From assembly GCA_905250075.1 (NCBI GenBank), contig CAJNOP010000293.1:179986-243985 (forward strand): 64,000 nt of DNA, read 5' to 3'. The DNA is from Rotaria sp. Silwood1 (taxonomy: Eukaryota > Rotifera > Eurotatoria > Philodinida > Philodinidae). The position numbers were made by a program, and so were the translations under genes. Shown piece after piece: positions 22,764 to 32,612 of this stretch. The notes under the pieces were generated by a model that was not told where the DNA came from, did no database searches, and was given only the letters and a program-made list of their open reading frames with translations. Every line of letters begins with the position of its first letter. The first letter of the stretch is position 1.

Positions 22764-23285
22764 TTAACGACAAACTAGAAAAGAAAAGATATCGCTACCT
22801 GCAGCAGGATTTTCATCTTGTTTTTTTCTTCCTACTCCATCATGAACTTCTTCACTACCGAGAAAATGCTGCATGTGATGAGAGAATAATTTTTGCTTGA
22901 TCTTTGGAACATCAAAGGCTAAGCCGTTCAAATGGTAAGTTTTGCTGAATGTGGAACTAAATGTCATGTACGTCGATAGAAAATTTCGCCTTGATCAGAA
23001 CGGGTGTTCTAGAGATATTGAGTCTATAAAATCTTCTCGTTTCACGGTATATAACAGAATCAACTCGAAGAGTTCGATTGAATGTTGCATTCACGTTTTT
23101 AATAAAAGAAAAAACAATGTTTGTTTCCTACAGGAAAATGATACAAAAAAATCGTTTCTCTGACGATTCCCTCCAGGATCTAAACCACTAATAAGACGTA
23201 GCTCATTCGATGCAGCTCGACTAGCTCTATCGAATGATCTATGTTTCATATGAATGAAAGCAAAACATTCTTGTTCAGAAGCCAT
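22764..23285 (-). CDS. Possible two- or three-exon gene, family unknown
   Basis: Minus strand. The ATG at 23285 opens MASEQECFAFIHMKHRSFDR and continues through RAASNELRLISGLDPGGNRQ, a well-composed protein sequence. A second open stretch (NATFNRTLRVDSVIYRETRR) lies around 23100-22980, and a third from about 22967 reads FSKTYHLNGLAFDVPKIKQK and then HHMQHFLGSEEVHDG, ending at a TAA at 22764. Splice joins between them are not certain (a CTGTAG|GAAAC acceptor near 23130 is one candidate). No signal peptide or known motif is visible. Hairpin copy 10 lies just upstream of the start. It may be a real gene whose middle I cannot resolve, or a decaying one. Confidence 0.35.
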
Positions 23286-23335
23286 GTGATTTCTAAAGCC
23301 GGGTTTTCATGCGGGGAATGCGTGTGTGTGCACTG

Positions 23336-23399
23336 TGAGGTATGAGTGTCAGTGTGCATGTGAAGATGGAAGAGAAAAGAATATACACACTCACACCTT
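23336..23399. repeat. Telomere-like GT/CA hairpin, copy 10
   Basis: GAGGTATGAGTGTCAGTGTG followed by CATGTG, loop of about 18 nt, then TATACACACTCACACCTTC. A second G/T run (GCGTGTGTGTGCACTGTG) lies directly upstream. It separates a minus-strand gene from the plus-strand deaminase gene. Confidence 0.65.
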
Positions 23400-24112
23400 C
23401 ATTTTGTTGTTTGACGAAGAATAAAAAGCAAATAAATTATATGTAACTGCTGACGATGAATATCGAAAAATAATAGCCAACAAGAGCAAGTATGTTTGTT
23501 TTCTTTTTTTTCAAAGTTCTTATCTAGATGTTAAGACATGAGAGCTGTCTCCAATGGACATGATAGAAACCTGCGAAGAGTAGATATTAACACCGTTTTA
23601 CATGACCTTGCCGACTATAAAGCTCCTTTTTAGCTTTGTTTTGAATCTATGTCTGATTTGTACGTTCGGTTTTCTATGTATACTTCTCTGTAAAAAGTTA
23701 TTCTTTAATAATGAAATTCTTTCCGTTTCATCAATCAGCCCAAGTTAAAAGTGTTCGATGTAGCTAAAACCAACAGTCTCATTTGCTAACACAATGGTTC
23801 CATCTTATGTGATAGGATGTAGATGATAACTAGAGCTGAGACTTAGAGGTGGCCATAAGATCGAACAATTTTACTTTGTAGAAGATGCTAACTCTTTCAA
23901 TATCTCAGATGAAAGCATGTGCAGAGAACTTGAAGAAAATGTTCGAAGTAGTAGAATTGAGACAGGTCACTTCAGTACATACGTCAAACCTGAGTAACAG
24001 CAAGAGTCTAAAGCATATTTTGCGGATTTTTTTGTCAGTGTTATGCACTTGTTTAATTTCTGCTTGACAAAAACACTTATATTAACTACCTAATTTTTGA
24101 AATCCATTTAAG
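23400..24112. other. Intergenic upstream of deaminase
   Basis: No clear gene. The 60-codon plus ORF at 23885-24067 (MLTLSISQMKACAENLKKMF) overlaps nothing and might be a relic, but has no motif. Confidence 0.45.
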
Positions 24113-24724
24113 ATGGATAATGCACAATTACTCAACCGGCTTTTAACTGTTATCGAACAAGATATATTGCCAAAGACCCGAGCTGGTGTCGCTCAAGGTA
24201 ATAAAATCTTTGGCGCTGCCATCCTCAAAAAGTCCGACCTTTCAATTCTTGTCGCTGAAACCAATAATGAAGTAGAAAATCCGCTTTGGCATGGTGAGAT
24301 CCATGCAATCAAACAACTCTACGAAAAGAATGATCGCTCGAACCTGCCAGATCCAAAAGACTGCATTTTTCTTACCACGCATGAGCCTTGCTCTCTTTGT
24401 CTTTCGGCTATCACTTGGGGTGGCTATGATAATTTTTATTATCTCTTTAGCCACGAGGATAGCCGCGATGCCTTCAACATTCCACACGACATCAAAATTT
24501 TAAATGAGGTTTTTGGAAACACTGATAAAAACCGTCCACTGTACAATCGGGTAAACACATTTTGGCACAGTTACAACATTTCGCAGATGATCGAAAATCT
24601 TGACAATTGCAAACAAGCTCGTGAATCACTTCTTCGTCGTATGAAAGATCTTTCCATGATATACGCTGAACTATCAGATATCTATCAAACAAACAAGGGC
24701 AAAGCACGAATCCCTTTGCCTTGA
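24113..24724 (+). CDS. CMP/dCMP-type zinc nucleoside deaminase (cytidine deaminase superfamily)
   Basis: Intronless 203-residue ORF. It has the two zinc motifs of the cytidine/guanine/tRNA-adenosine deaminase superfamily: His-Gly-Glu in PLWHGEIHAIKQLY (about residue 60-73; His is a zinc ligand and Glu the proton shuttle) and PCSLC in THEPCSLCLSAITWGG (about 93-107; two Cys ligands). Such enzymes hydrolytically deaminate a base, nucleoside or nucleotide in the cytosol; the exact substrate cannot be read from the sequence. Gly in place of Ala/Cys in the HxE motif and the following FYYLFSHEDSRDAF recall uncharacterised bacterial and fungal nucleoside deaminases more than animal ones. It lacks introns and has a higher GC content than its surroundings, both in line with horizontal acquisition. 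The C-terminal 60 residues form a charged helical tail. Confidence 0.85.
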   Translation: MDNAQLLNRLLTVIEQDILPKTRAGVAQGNKIFGAAILKKSDLSILVAETNNEVENPLWHGEIHAIKQLYEKNDRSNLPDPKDCIFLTTHEPCSLCLSAITWGGYDNFYYLFSHEDSRDAFNIPHDIKILNEVFGNTDKNRPLYNRVNTFWHSYNISQMIENLDNCKQARESLLRRMKDLSMIYAELSDIYQTNKGKARIPLP

Positions 24725-25350
24725 CACTTTTTTTTAGCAATATTTTTGTTTCTAGCTTAAGATTCTTTTACATATTACATAGCTATTTCCAAGATATAAA
24801 CCAGTTGTAAGTTAGTTCTATTCCATTCATTTTTCGTTTTTAAACCTTGTACGTGCGAAGCCAGTGATGAAAAACACTAAAAGCTTCTATCATCTGCCTT
24901 TTCAAATGAATTTTTTGAATAAAAACGAATCGTAGGGATGTCAATCAATATTATGGATGTAAGCATGACGGTGAACACATAATAGACTTATAATACATTC
25001 GAATTATAAGCGTAATATAAAGTCACCATACCTTTTAACAATTTTATAAATTGTATTAAATAGTTACACTATGTTTATAGGTAATTATAGACTGTGAGAC
25101 AACAAGAGTGAGAAGGCGTGTTAACTTTTCTTATTATAACGGCCTCAGTAGATTGTATCACGTCTGAATCTATGAAACTAACGAAAATCTACTAGCTCGA
25201 TTATTTTTCTTCAAGTAATTGTATAAAAATATAACAATCGAACAAACAGCAAACATATGTACGCCCCTACCATGCACGACATTTATTTCAACAATGTTTT
25301 CATTTTTCAGATAGGAAGAAAACGAATTTATATTTTAAGCATTGCAAAGA
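24725..25350. other. Intergenic
   Basis: No gene recognised between the deaminase gene and the EF-hand-like fragments. Confidence 0.5.
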
Positions 25351-26560
25351 ATGCCCTCTACAAATGCAGCGAACAAGACAGAGTTGAATCAAAGTGAGAT
25401 GGCTACTCTCGTTTTGGTGACAGGCTTGACCAAGGAAAAGATTCGTGAAATATTCCCTTTAGTGTATCAAAAATCTTTTGGCATTTTCATTGAATAGATT
25501 AATTATTTTGATGAAATGACAATACTAACCATTTCTTAGTGTTTGTCATAATTTGTTTACAAAAGGTTTCAAAAAGCTTTTTTCTTCTCTGACATCGTTA
25601 TCTATCGTGGAAAACCTGTCCTTTCTGCAATATGTAGAAAGAACTGGGATATGAAAACAAAAATAAGTAGTAATATGTTTTGGTGATGTATTTCTCATCT
25701 TTTTTTGAAATTGAATATTCAGCTGAAGAATACTAAGTTTCACGTCGAGAATCGTCTATAGCAAACTGAATTAGTTCAAATACTTTATGAATGTTAGCCG
25801 ATTTCATTTCGAAGTCAAGTGAAATGAAATATTTCTAGTAATGAAGCCAAACTAGATTTCAGCTATACTATTCCTCGAATAATCGAATCACTATCCTATT
25901 CTTTCTTTTTGATATAGAACACATTAATGAGACACTAAATACGATCAACAAAAAGCGGCAAAACATTTTACTATTAATTGGATTGAGGAAAAGAGAGAGT
26001 TCTTCCGTTTATGTTGACATCTTTAGAATAATTTAAAGCATTGAACATCCTAGAAAACTATTTTTACTGAGTATTTTTAATAAACTATCAACATCAACAC
26101 TTTGTACTACGGATTCAAGTACAGCCCGACAATATATAAGTAGCATGTTCAGATAGTACCTAGAAGCTTGCATTGAGTACACCCATTAGAATTCAAAATA
26201 ATGCTAACATCTTGGCATTAATTAACTGTGCTGCAACTAATATTTAAGCATCAGTCTTAATGGCGAATATCAATGCAAAAACATTAGTAATAGCCTTAAG
26301 TAAGGCTAGTGCTAATTCTAATGCGACATCCATAAAAATATCAAGTACTCTTTTTCTGTACTTAGGTATAATTAGAAATGTAGGGACTAGTACACTTGCA
26401 AAACAGTGAGTGAAAGTACACATATAATATCTTTATTTTCTGTACTTATCCTTGTCTTATATCTGCTATATTCTATAGAAATATGGTTTAGTTCAATTTT
26501 CAGACTTCGAACCCTAGAATGATTTGAATTTCACGCTGGGATATTTCTCTGAAGGACATA

Positions 26561-28938
26561 CCCATGTAAAAAAAAACGCGGGAAAAATCAGATTTTAATC
26601 GATTTTTTTCTGATTAAAAATCGATTTAAATGGCACGATTTTAATCAGATTTTAATCAGAAAAATCGATTTTAATCGATTTTTTTCTGATTAAAAATCGA
26701 TTTAAATGACATAGTTTCGATCGAAAAAAATCGATTAAAATTGATTTTTCTGATTAAAAATCTGATTAAAATCTGATTAAAATCGTGCCATTTAAATCGA
26801 TTTTTAATCAGAAAAAAATCGATTAAAATCTGATTTTTTCCGGGATTTATTTACATCGATATGTTCCAATCGATTTTCATCGATTATTAATTCCTAATGG
26901 ATTTGTATCAATTCTGACATGGCATCCAATTTTAATCGGTTCTTACTTGACATCTGACTTTAACCGATTCTTACCTTGTATCTGATTTTAATATATTCTT
27001 ACCTTCTATCTTGTTTTAATTGATTTGTGTTGGATAATCGATTTTAATGGATTTTTAAATTTTAATCGATTTTAATCATTAGCATCGAAAATAAGCGCTT
27101 TTCTCGAGATTCGAACATGGAACCCTATTTTTTAATGATTTTTTTCGAGTCCGCATCTCGAAATTATCATAGGGCTTCAGTTCTACAAACATAGTAAGTT
27201 TGGAACTGGTATTTAAATTGTTTTTGATTGAGATTGTGCAATTGCATCTTCCAATCAGTTAAAATCGATTAGGAATGTGAATAATCAATTGAAATCGATT
27301 AGGAATGTGAATAATCAATTGAAATCGATTAGGAATGTGAATAATCAATTAAAATCGATTAGGAACATATATAATCGATTAAAATCTATTACTTTTTCCA
27401 GCTGCAGTTTTTTTCATTAATGTAGAGAAATAAGAATAGAATTTAGTATTCAGACTAAAAATCATTTATAATCCATCTTTATCATTTGGTAAGCAAGCCT
27501 CTGTGACTCACACACTAAACAAAAATAGGGAGAACATTTTCATTCTGCGTTTTCTTATGCTATAATATATTTCAAAATTAATAGTATTGTTTGATTTGTC
27601 ATCCCATGTTAAAAAAACCCGAAAAATCTGATTAAAATCGATTTTCAAAAAAAATCATAAAAAATCGATTAAAAGTACTAATTTTTGATTAAACTCTAAA
27701 TAATAATCGATTAAAACCGATTTTTTGACAGAAAATCGGAATAATCGATTAAAAATTGGATCGATTCCAATCCCTTACTTTTCGTAATCGATTAAAATCG
27801 ATTTCTCTCTGGCAAAATCCATTAAAATCGATTTTTTGATAGAAAATTGGAATAATCAATTAAAAATTGAATCGATTCCAATCCATTACTTATTGTAATC
27901 CATTAAAATCGATTATTCTCTGGAAAAATGCATTAAAATCGATAATTCTCTGGCAAAATCCATTAAAATCGATTTATTAACAGAAAATTGGGTTAATCAA
28001 TTAAAAATTGAATCGATTGGAACCCATTACTTTTCGCAATCGATTAAAGTCGATTTTTCTCTCGCAAAATCCATTAAAATCGATTTTTTAACAGAAAATT
28101 GCGTCAATCAATTAAAAATTGAATCGATTCGAATCCATTACTTTTTGTAATCGATTAAAATCAATTATTCTCTGGCAAAATCCATTAAAATCGGTTTTTT
28201 AAGAGAAAATTGGGATAATCAATTAAAAATTTAACCGATTGGAATCCATTACTTTTCGTAATCAATTAAAATCGATTTTTTAACAGAAAATTGGGTTAAC
28301 TAATTAAAAATTGAATCGATTCCAATCCATTACTTTTTGTAATCCATTAAAATCGATTATTCTCTGGAAAAATGCATTAAAATCGATAATTCTCTGGCAA
28401 AATCCATTAAAATCGAGTTTTTAACAGGAAATTCGGATAATGGATTAAAAATTGAATCGATTCGAATCCATTACTTTTTGTAATCCATTGAAATCGATTA
28501 TTCTCTGGCAAAATCCATTAAAATCGTTTTCTAAAAGTAATGGATTCCAATCGATTCAATTTTTAATGGATTATCCCAGTTTTCTGTTAAAAGATCTATT
28601 TTAATGGATTTTGGCAGAGAAAAATCGATTTTAATCGATTGCAAAAATTAATGGATTCGAATCGATTCAATTTTTAATCGATTATTGCGATTTTCTGTCA
28701 AAAAATCGATTTTAATCGATTACGAAAAATAATCGATTAGAATCGATTCGATTTTTAATCAATTATCCCGATTTTCTGTCAGAAAATCGATTTTAATGGA
28801 TTTTCCCAGCAAAAAATCGATTTTAATCGATTATTGTTTAGAATTTAATCAAAAATTGGTACTTTTAATCGATTTTTTATGATTTTTTTTGAAAAATCGA
28901 TTTTAATCAGATTTTTCGCGTTTTTTTTTTTACATGGG
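26561..28938. mobile_element. Foldback-type repeat region with CCCATGT terminal repeats
   Basis: The region starts CCCATGTAAAAAAAAACGCG at 26561 and ends with its reverse complement CGCGTTTTTTTTTTTACATG then GG at 28938, flanked on both sides by TA (a possible target duplication). Inside, almost all sequence is built from AATCGATT/TTTTAATCGA units. Two units can be seen: a hairpin of about 295 bp (26561-26855), whose two arms share CAGATTTTAATCGATTTTT and TTTAAATGGCACGATTTTAA, and a longer one from a second CCCATGTT end at 27603 to 28938, whose arms consist of tandem repeats of roughly 80-125 bp in opposite orientation about a centre near 28530. Long inverted arms made of short tandem repeats without a coding core are the layout of Foldback-type DNA elements. 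No transposase is present. Confidence 0.8.
27262..27381. repeat. 30-bp tandem repeat, four copies
   Basis: The unit AGGAATGTGAATAATCAATT plus GAAATCGATT recurs at 27271, 27301, 27331 and, diverged, 27361. It lies between the two foldback units, preceded by a second array of about 30-bp units near 26930-27060 (TTTTAATCGATTCTTACCTT type). Confidence 0.8.
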
Positions 28939-29637
28939 TAATCAAAATATAATCAAGATAATTGGTCAACAATCTCCGCATAGATGATATTTGAGATTGA
29001 TTAAATATTTGCATATTTTTTTAAATATATTCGGTAGTAATCTAGCACACTTTGTGCATGCAAACCTGCTATTATAATTCGTGATGATAAATTTTAAAAC
29101 AATCAAACATCTCTATGTTAATAGTTGCTCGCATAATGACTGATTTGTTTTCTAGAAATGCAAGACAAATTCTCTAATGGTGATATGACAGAAGCCGAGT
29201 CTCTTGACCTTCGCAGTAAAGACTTACCTGAAGATGACAAAGATACAATTGAATTTCGCAACCTTTTATTAAAAACTATCGACCAAGATAACTCGGGTAC
29301 GTCAGTTTCCTCAATTGCTGATTGTAATTAATCTTTTTCTCGCACATCAATGTTTAGAATGATTAAAACCACATACGAAGTACAAATGACTTTTCATTTG
29401 GAATTTCTCTCGTGCAACATATTTACACTTAATTTTCTAATACATCTAAACAGAGTGTGTTTTGTGTTGAGAAATGTGAGAAAGCTGTTAAAGTACTCCA
29501 CATATGTTATGCGATCACTTCTCGATGGCAATAGTCTAAATAATATCCACAAGACTGAGATAAATGACTCAAAGGAAATTTCAATAGATCAGTCTGTAGA
29601 AATCTTGAAAATATTGTATGTTTATCCTTCAGAGTAA

Positions 29638-30618
29638 CACTTAACATGAGAATAGATTTTTGTCAGCATGCGCAAAAATCTTTCACAAAGTTTAGAGAAA
29701 GATACAAAGTACTATTAAAAAAATTTTGTTTCTATATAACAACCTGAACACTTACATCCACAACCTAATATATTTTTCAAGGATGTCGTAATGTTTCATC
29801 TGAATCAAAGTTTTCGAAGTCTCACTTTTGGAGCTTGAGTCATTATCTCTAAGCCTTAATATCCGTGTAGTCACTGCAGCTTTTTCTTATCACCCGTTCA
29901 TATATATCTTTTTTAACAACATATGTGGGAACTGAGTCATTCATCGTAATATCTAATTGTTTGCTTTATTCATTTTTCGTGTCAACAAATATTTCTTTTG
30001 TCACAAGGGGAAACTGCTTCTGATGTATAATGGTTATTTGTGTAAAATGAATAAAGCAAAATAAGAAAACGATAATAGAAGAGTAAATTCCAATTTTTTC
30101 ATCTATTTTTATTCTTCTTCCCTCAAGAACAATGAAAAAACCTATATCTTCTCCCATTTGATAGATATAAACTAATACAAAATGCAATATTAGAAACTTC
30201 CCAGCAATATCAGTCAATATCCAACATTTTCGAGATTTTTCTCTTTGACATTCTTACTTTCGATGTTTTGCCGCTTTAGTATCCTATAATTCGTTAATCT
30301 GTTTTCATATCGATTGTGTGCTCTTTTTTTGTCGTTGAACATATAGAGAAAGTGTTATCTGATATATGGTTGAATAGTCAATCAACTCACATCGACTCAC
30401 TCTCAGTTACGGAGCCGTTACTAATAAGTTTTGATGCTGTCAGACACATGACAAAGCACTGATGACAGTTTTAAATAAATGAAGGCATTCAAATGTATGA
30501 CTATCGTCATTTTGTATTTGTCTCATCAAGAATAAAAAAACGAGCAAATGAAAAAATATCATGTTAGCCTTCCCTATGCTTCTTACATGATTCTTTGTAA
30601 AAGTGTTTAGTCGCATAC
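29638..30618. other. Intergenic upstream of GPCR gene
   Basis: No gene recognised. A CTTACATCCACAACCTA stretch near 29752 may be a lone hairpin arm. Confidence 0.5.
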
Positions 30619-31569
30619 ATGCTTATCGAGTTATTTTACATTATCGATTTCTCACTTTCAATCGCAGTGTCGACTGTCGGTTTGATCTTGGGTATTATCA
30701 TGATTGTTATCGTTGCTGTTCATCGATCATGTCATACCGTCACTAATCTTGCTAATTGTAATACGATTGTGTTGATTGGAGCCTATTGCATCTGCAGTAT
30801 TCTCTCATCTATATTTGGTTTTCACGAAGATTGGGCACTTCAACAACCAGGATGTGTCTTTCAAGCATTTGCATTTCTGGCGATGCCCACATTGATTAGC
30901 TACTCGTATCTTGCTCAAGCTATCAGTCGTCTCTTTTTTACTGTCTTCTCCAAACATAAATATCTCACTACCTATCGTGTTCATTGGTATTTAATTGCTT
31001 TAAACTGGATTCTTGGCATTTTGGTCTCGACTGCACCTTTTTTCTTTGATGGTAGTTTCGCATATGAAAAAGAATCGCGTCTTTGTTTACTCACTTCCAA
31101 AAGTTTCTCATTATCCATGTATGCCATAACTATTGGATTTGTTATTCCACTGAATAGTTCCATGATGATTTATAGTATAATTTTCCATCATGCTCGCAGA
31201 TCATCTCGAAGAATTGTCCCTGCAATATCCAATACTATGACTACTTATATACCTAATGCCAGACGTGAAATGAAACTTGCACAAAATATGATCATGATAG
31301 AGACATTCTACGCAGCTGCCGGAATACCACTTTTGGTACTGATTCTTTGGCAAGGCATACAACCCAAAAATCCACCACCGGAACCACTTTATTTATTAAG
31401 AATGAATTCAATATCGCTTTTTGGCACTATTATGATGATTATGCTATTCTGTACAAACAAAAAGGTGAAAGACATTGTTCTTAGCTATTCATACTGTGAG
31501 CGACGACGTACACATCCAGTAACTATTAATCATTATCAACAGCAGACGTTACAACTTATCAGACACTGA
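30619..31569 (+). CDS. Rhodopsin-like seven-transmembrane receptor
   Basis: Single-exon ORF of 316 residues with seven hydrophobic segments: about 10-32, 45-64, 83-105, 126-145, 168-190, 223-245 and 258-280. The conserved disulfide pair is present, Cys in QPGCVFQ at the top of helix 3 and Cys in SRLCLLT in extracellular loop 2. The helix-3 motif that is (D/E)RY in class A receptors is here ISRLFF, keeping only the Arg, and no NPxxY is recognisable in helix 7, so it is a divergent class A-like receptor of the sort strongly expanded in bdelloids (often compared with peptide or FMRFamide receptors). The N-terminus is short with no signal peptide; helix 1 would act as the membrane signal. The C-terminal tail is basic and Gln/His-rich. 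The ligand is unknown. Confidence 0.8.
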   Translation: MLIELFYIIDFSLSIAVSTVGLILGIIMIVIVAVHRSCHTVTNLANCNTIVLIGAYCICSILSSIFGFHEDWALQQPGCVFQAFAFLAMPTLISYSYLAQAISRLFFTVFSKHKYLTTYRVHWYLIALNWILGILVSTAPFFFDGSFAYEKESRLCLLTSKSFSLSMYAITIGFVIPLNSSMMIYSIIFHHARRSSRRIVPAISNTMTTYIPNARREMKLAQNMIMIETFYAAAGIPLLVLILWQGIQPKNPPPEPLYLLRMNSISLFGTIMMIMLFCTNKKVKDIVLSYSYCERRRTHPVTINHYQQQTLQLIRH

Positions 31570-32240
31570 CGTTATAAGAAATACAAATCGGAGACGATAC
31601 AGTATCAATTTCATCAAGCGATGATGCAAAGGGAACAACGATGGTTGTTGAGTCTCTACAAATATAGAGTATCTCAATTGAATCCTTTCTTTTCTTTTTT
31701 TCTTTCTTGAGACTATTACAGTTAACTTTTTTTCGATAATCAATATAAAGGGAGAAAGCATAGACTTCATTCCATCACGTGGCATATGAATTTTCAACAG
31801 CTAATAAAATTCAAAAAACACAAGATATACTAGCAGGAAAAGATAGCATATTGTTTTTCATTACAATGTACAGTGTAAGCGAATTGAGTTTTCTCTCGTT
31901 TTTATTTTCGTTCGCATTGGCATACATAAGTTCATAATTCGTGTTCGAATACTTTGCAGTTCATATTTATGTAGCGCTCTAGACACACATGAAACGTGAT
32001 TCAGACGCGTTTTGATACAATTTATATTTGCGTTGCTACTTCTGTTTTGCCTGTCCTGTTTTATACTTCTCACTTTTTGCATTATCACTGCATATCATAA
32101 ACAGATAAGTTTCATATATCAGACAGTCATTGTACAACTAGAAAGAGAAACAATTAAAAATAAATGATAAGAAATAAAAAAGTCATTCTTGATTTTGTAA
32201 AAAGAGAATAAGGCAGTATGTCTACTGTTGATACTACCCT
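31570..32240. other. Intergenic downstream of GPCR gene
   Basis: No gene recognised; minus-strand ORFs at 31549-31797 and 31861-32088 have no features. Confidence 0.5.
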
Positions 32241-32251
32241 ACGTTTTTGTC

Positions 32252-32515
32252 GTCTGATGACGAATGGATGAGATATAGAGATATTGAAAATGAAATTATC
32301 GAAGATGCTTTTAATGCAAAATGAGAAGAAGTTGAAATAGATGAAGGTTATCTTATTGATTTACAACAACAAATTCAATACATAACCTCGATAATAATAA
32401 GCGACAACAAATAAAACGAATCGCGTTAGATTCAGAGACTACAACTGATAGTTATCTACGCGAAGAACGATTTTCATCATCTGTCAAAATAATTCATAAT
32501 GAAGAGAAGAATTAA
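32252..32515 (+). pseudogene. WWE-domain-like relic
   Basis: Plus strand reads DDEWMRYRDIENEIIEDAFN, a stop (TGA), then EEVEIDEGYLIDLQQQIQYI. After a frame change it goes on NNKRQQIKRIALDSE and SYLREERFSSS to a TAA. The order W-x-x-Y-x-D-x-E-N-x-x-I-E-x-A, V-x-I-D-x-x-Y-x-I-D and Q-x-x-I-K-R is that of WWE domains, which in bdelloids occur next to ART or PARP catalytic domains and bind ADP-ribose or ubiquitin-pathway partners. A nonsense codon and at least one frameshift make it inactive, and no catalytic domain follows. Hairpin copy 11 begins about 45 bp downstream. Confidence 0.55.
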
Positions 32516-32558
32516 ATTCGTATTCAGTTATTAAGAGATACAACACATATTCCAGCCT

Positions 32559-32612
32559 CATATGTGTGGATGGGGATGAGAATGACCACAAGAGAAACAC
32601 TCACGCCTCATT
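32559..32612. repeat. Telomere-like GT/CA hairpin, copy 11 (degenerate)
   Basis: TATGTGTGGATGGGGATGAG, loop of about 18 nt, then AACACTCACGCCTCATT. Weaker pairing than other copies. Confidence 0.4.

Larger units (their letters stand above)
25351..29637 (+). pseudogene. Neuronal-calcium-sensor-like EF-hand protein, scattered exons around a foldback element
   Basis: Three exon-like pieces read in the same direction. The first (from ATG 25351) contains LVLVTGLTKEKIREIF, like the pre-EF1 helix of NCS/recoverin-type proteins, and runs into a stop at 25495. The second (29156, after TTTTCTAG) reads KFSNGDMTEAES, then PEDDKDTIEFRNLLLKTIDQ and DNSG, which aligns with the EF1-to-EF2 region (DQDNSG is the start of an EF-hand loop) and ends at a GG|GTACGT donor. 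The third (about 29453-29637, after AAACAG) ends with EINDSKEISIDQSVEILKIL, like a degenerate last EF-hand. Calcium-coordinating positions are poorly kept, the joining exon after the first piece is not found and the putative intron of about 3.6 kb holds the foldback repeat. Probably a dead or dying gene; a divergent live one is possible. Confidence 0.35.

Noticed and set aside
24242..24740. ORFs on both strands overlapping the deaminase
   Set aside because: Shadows of the real reading frame, which carries both zinc motifs.
27262..27381. Regular 30-bp repeats considered as a CRISPR array
   Set aside because: Repeats are contiguous with no unique spacers, and the genome is eukaryotic; it is a plain tandem repeat.
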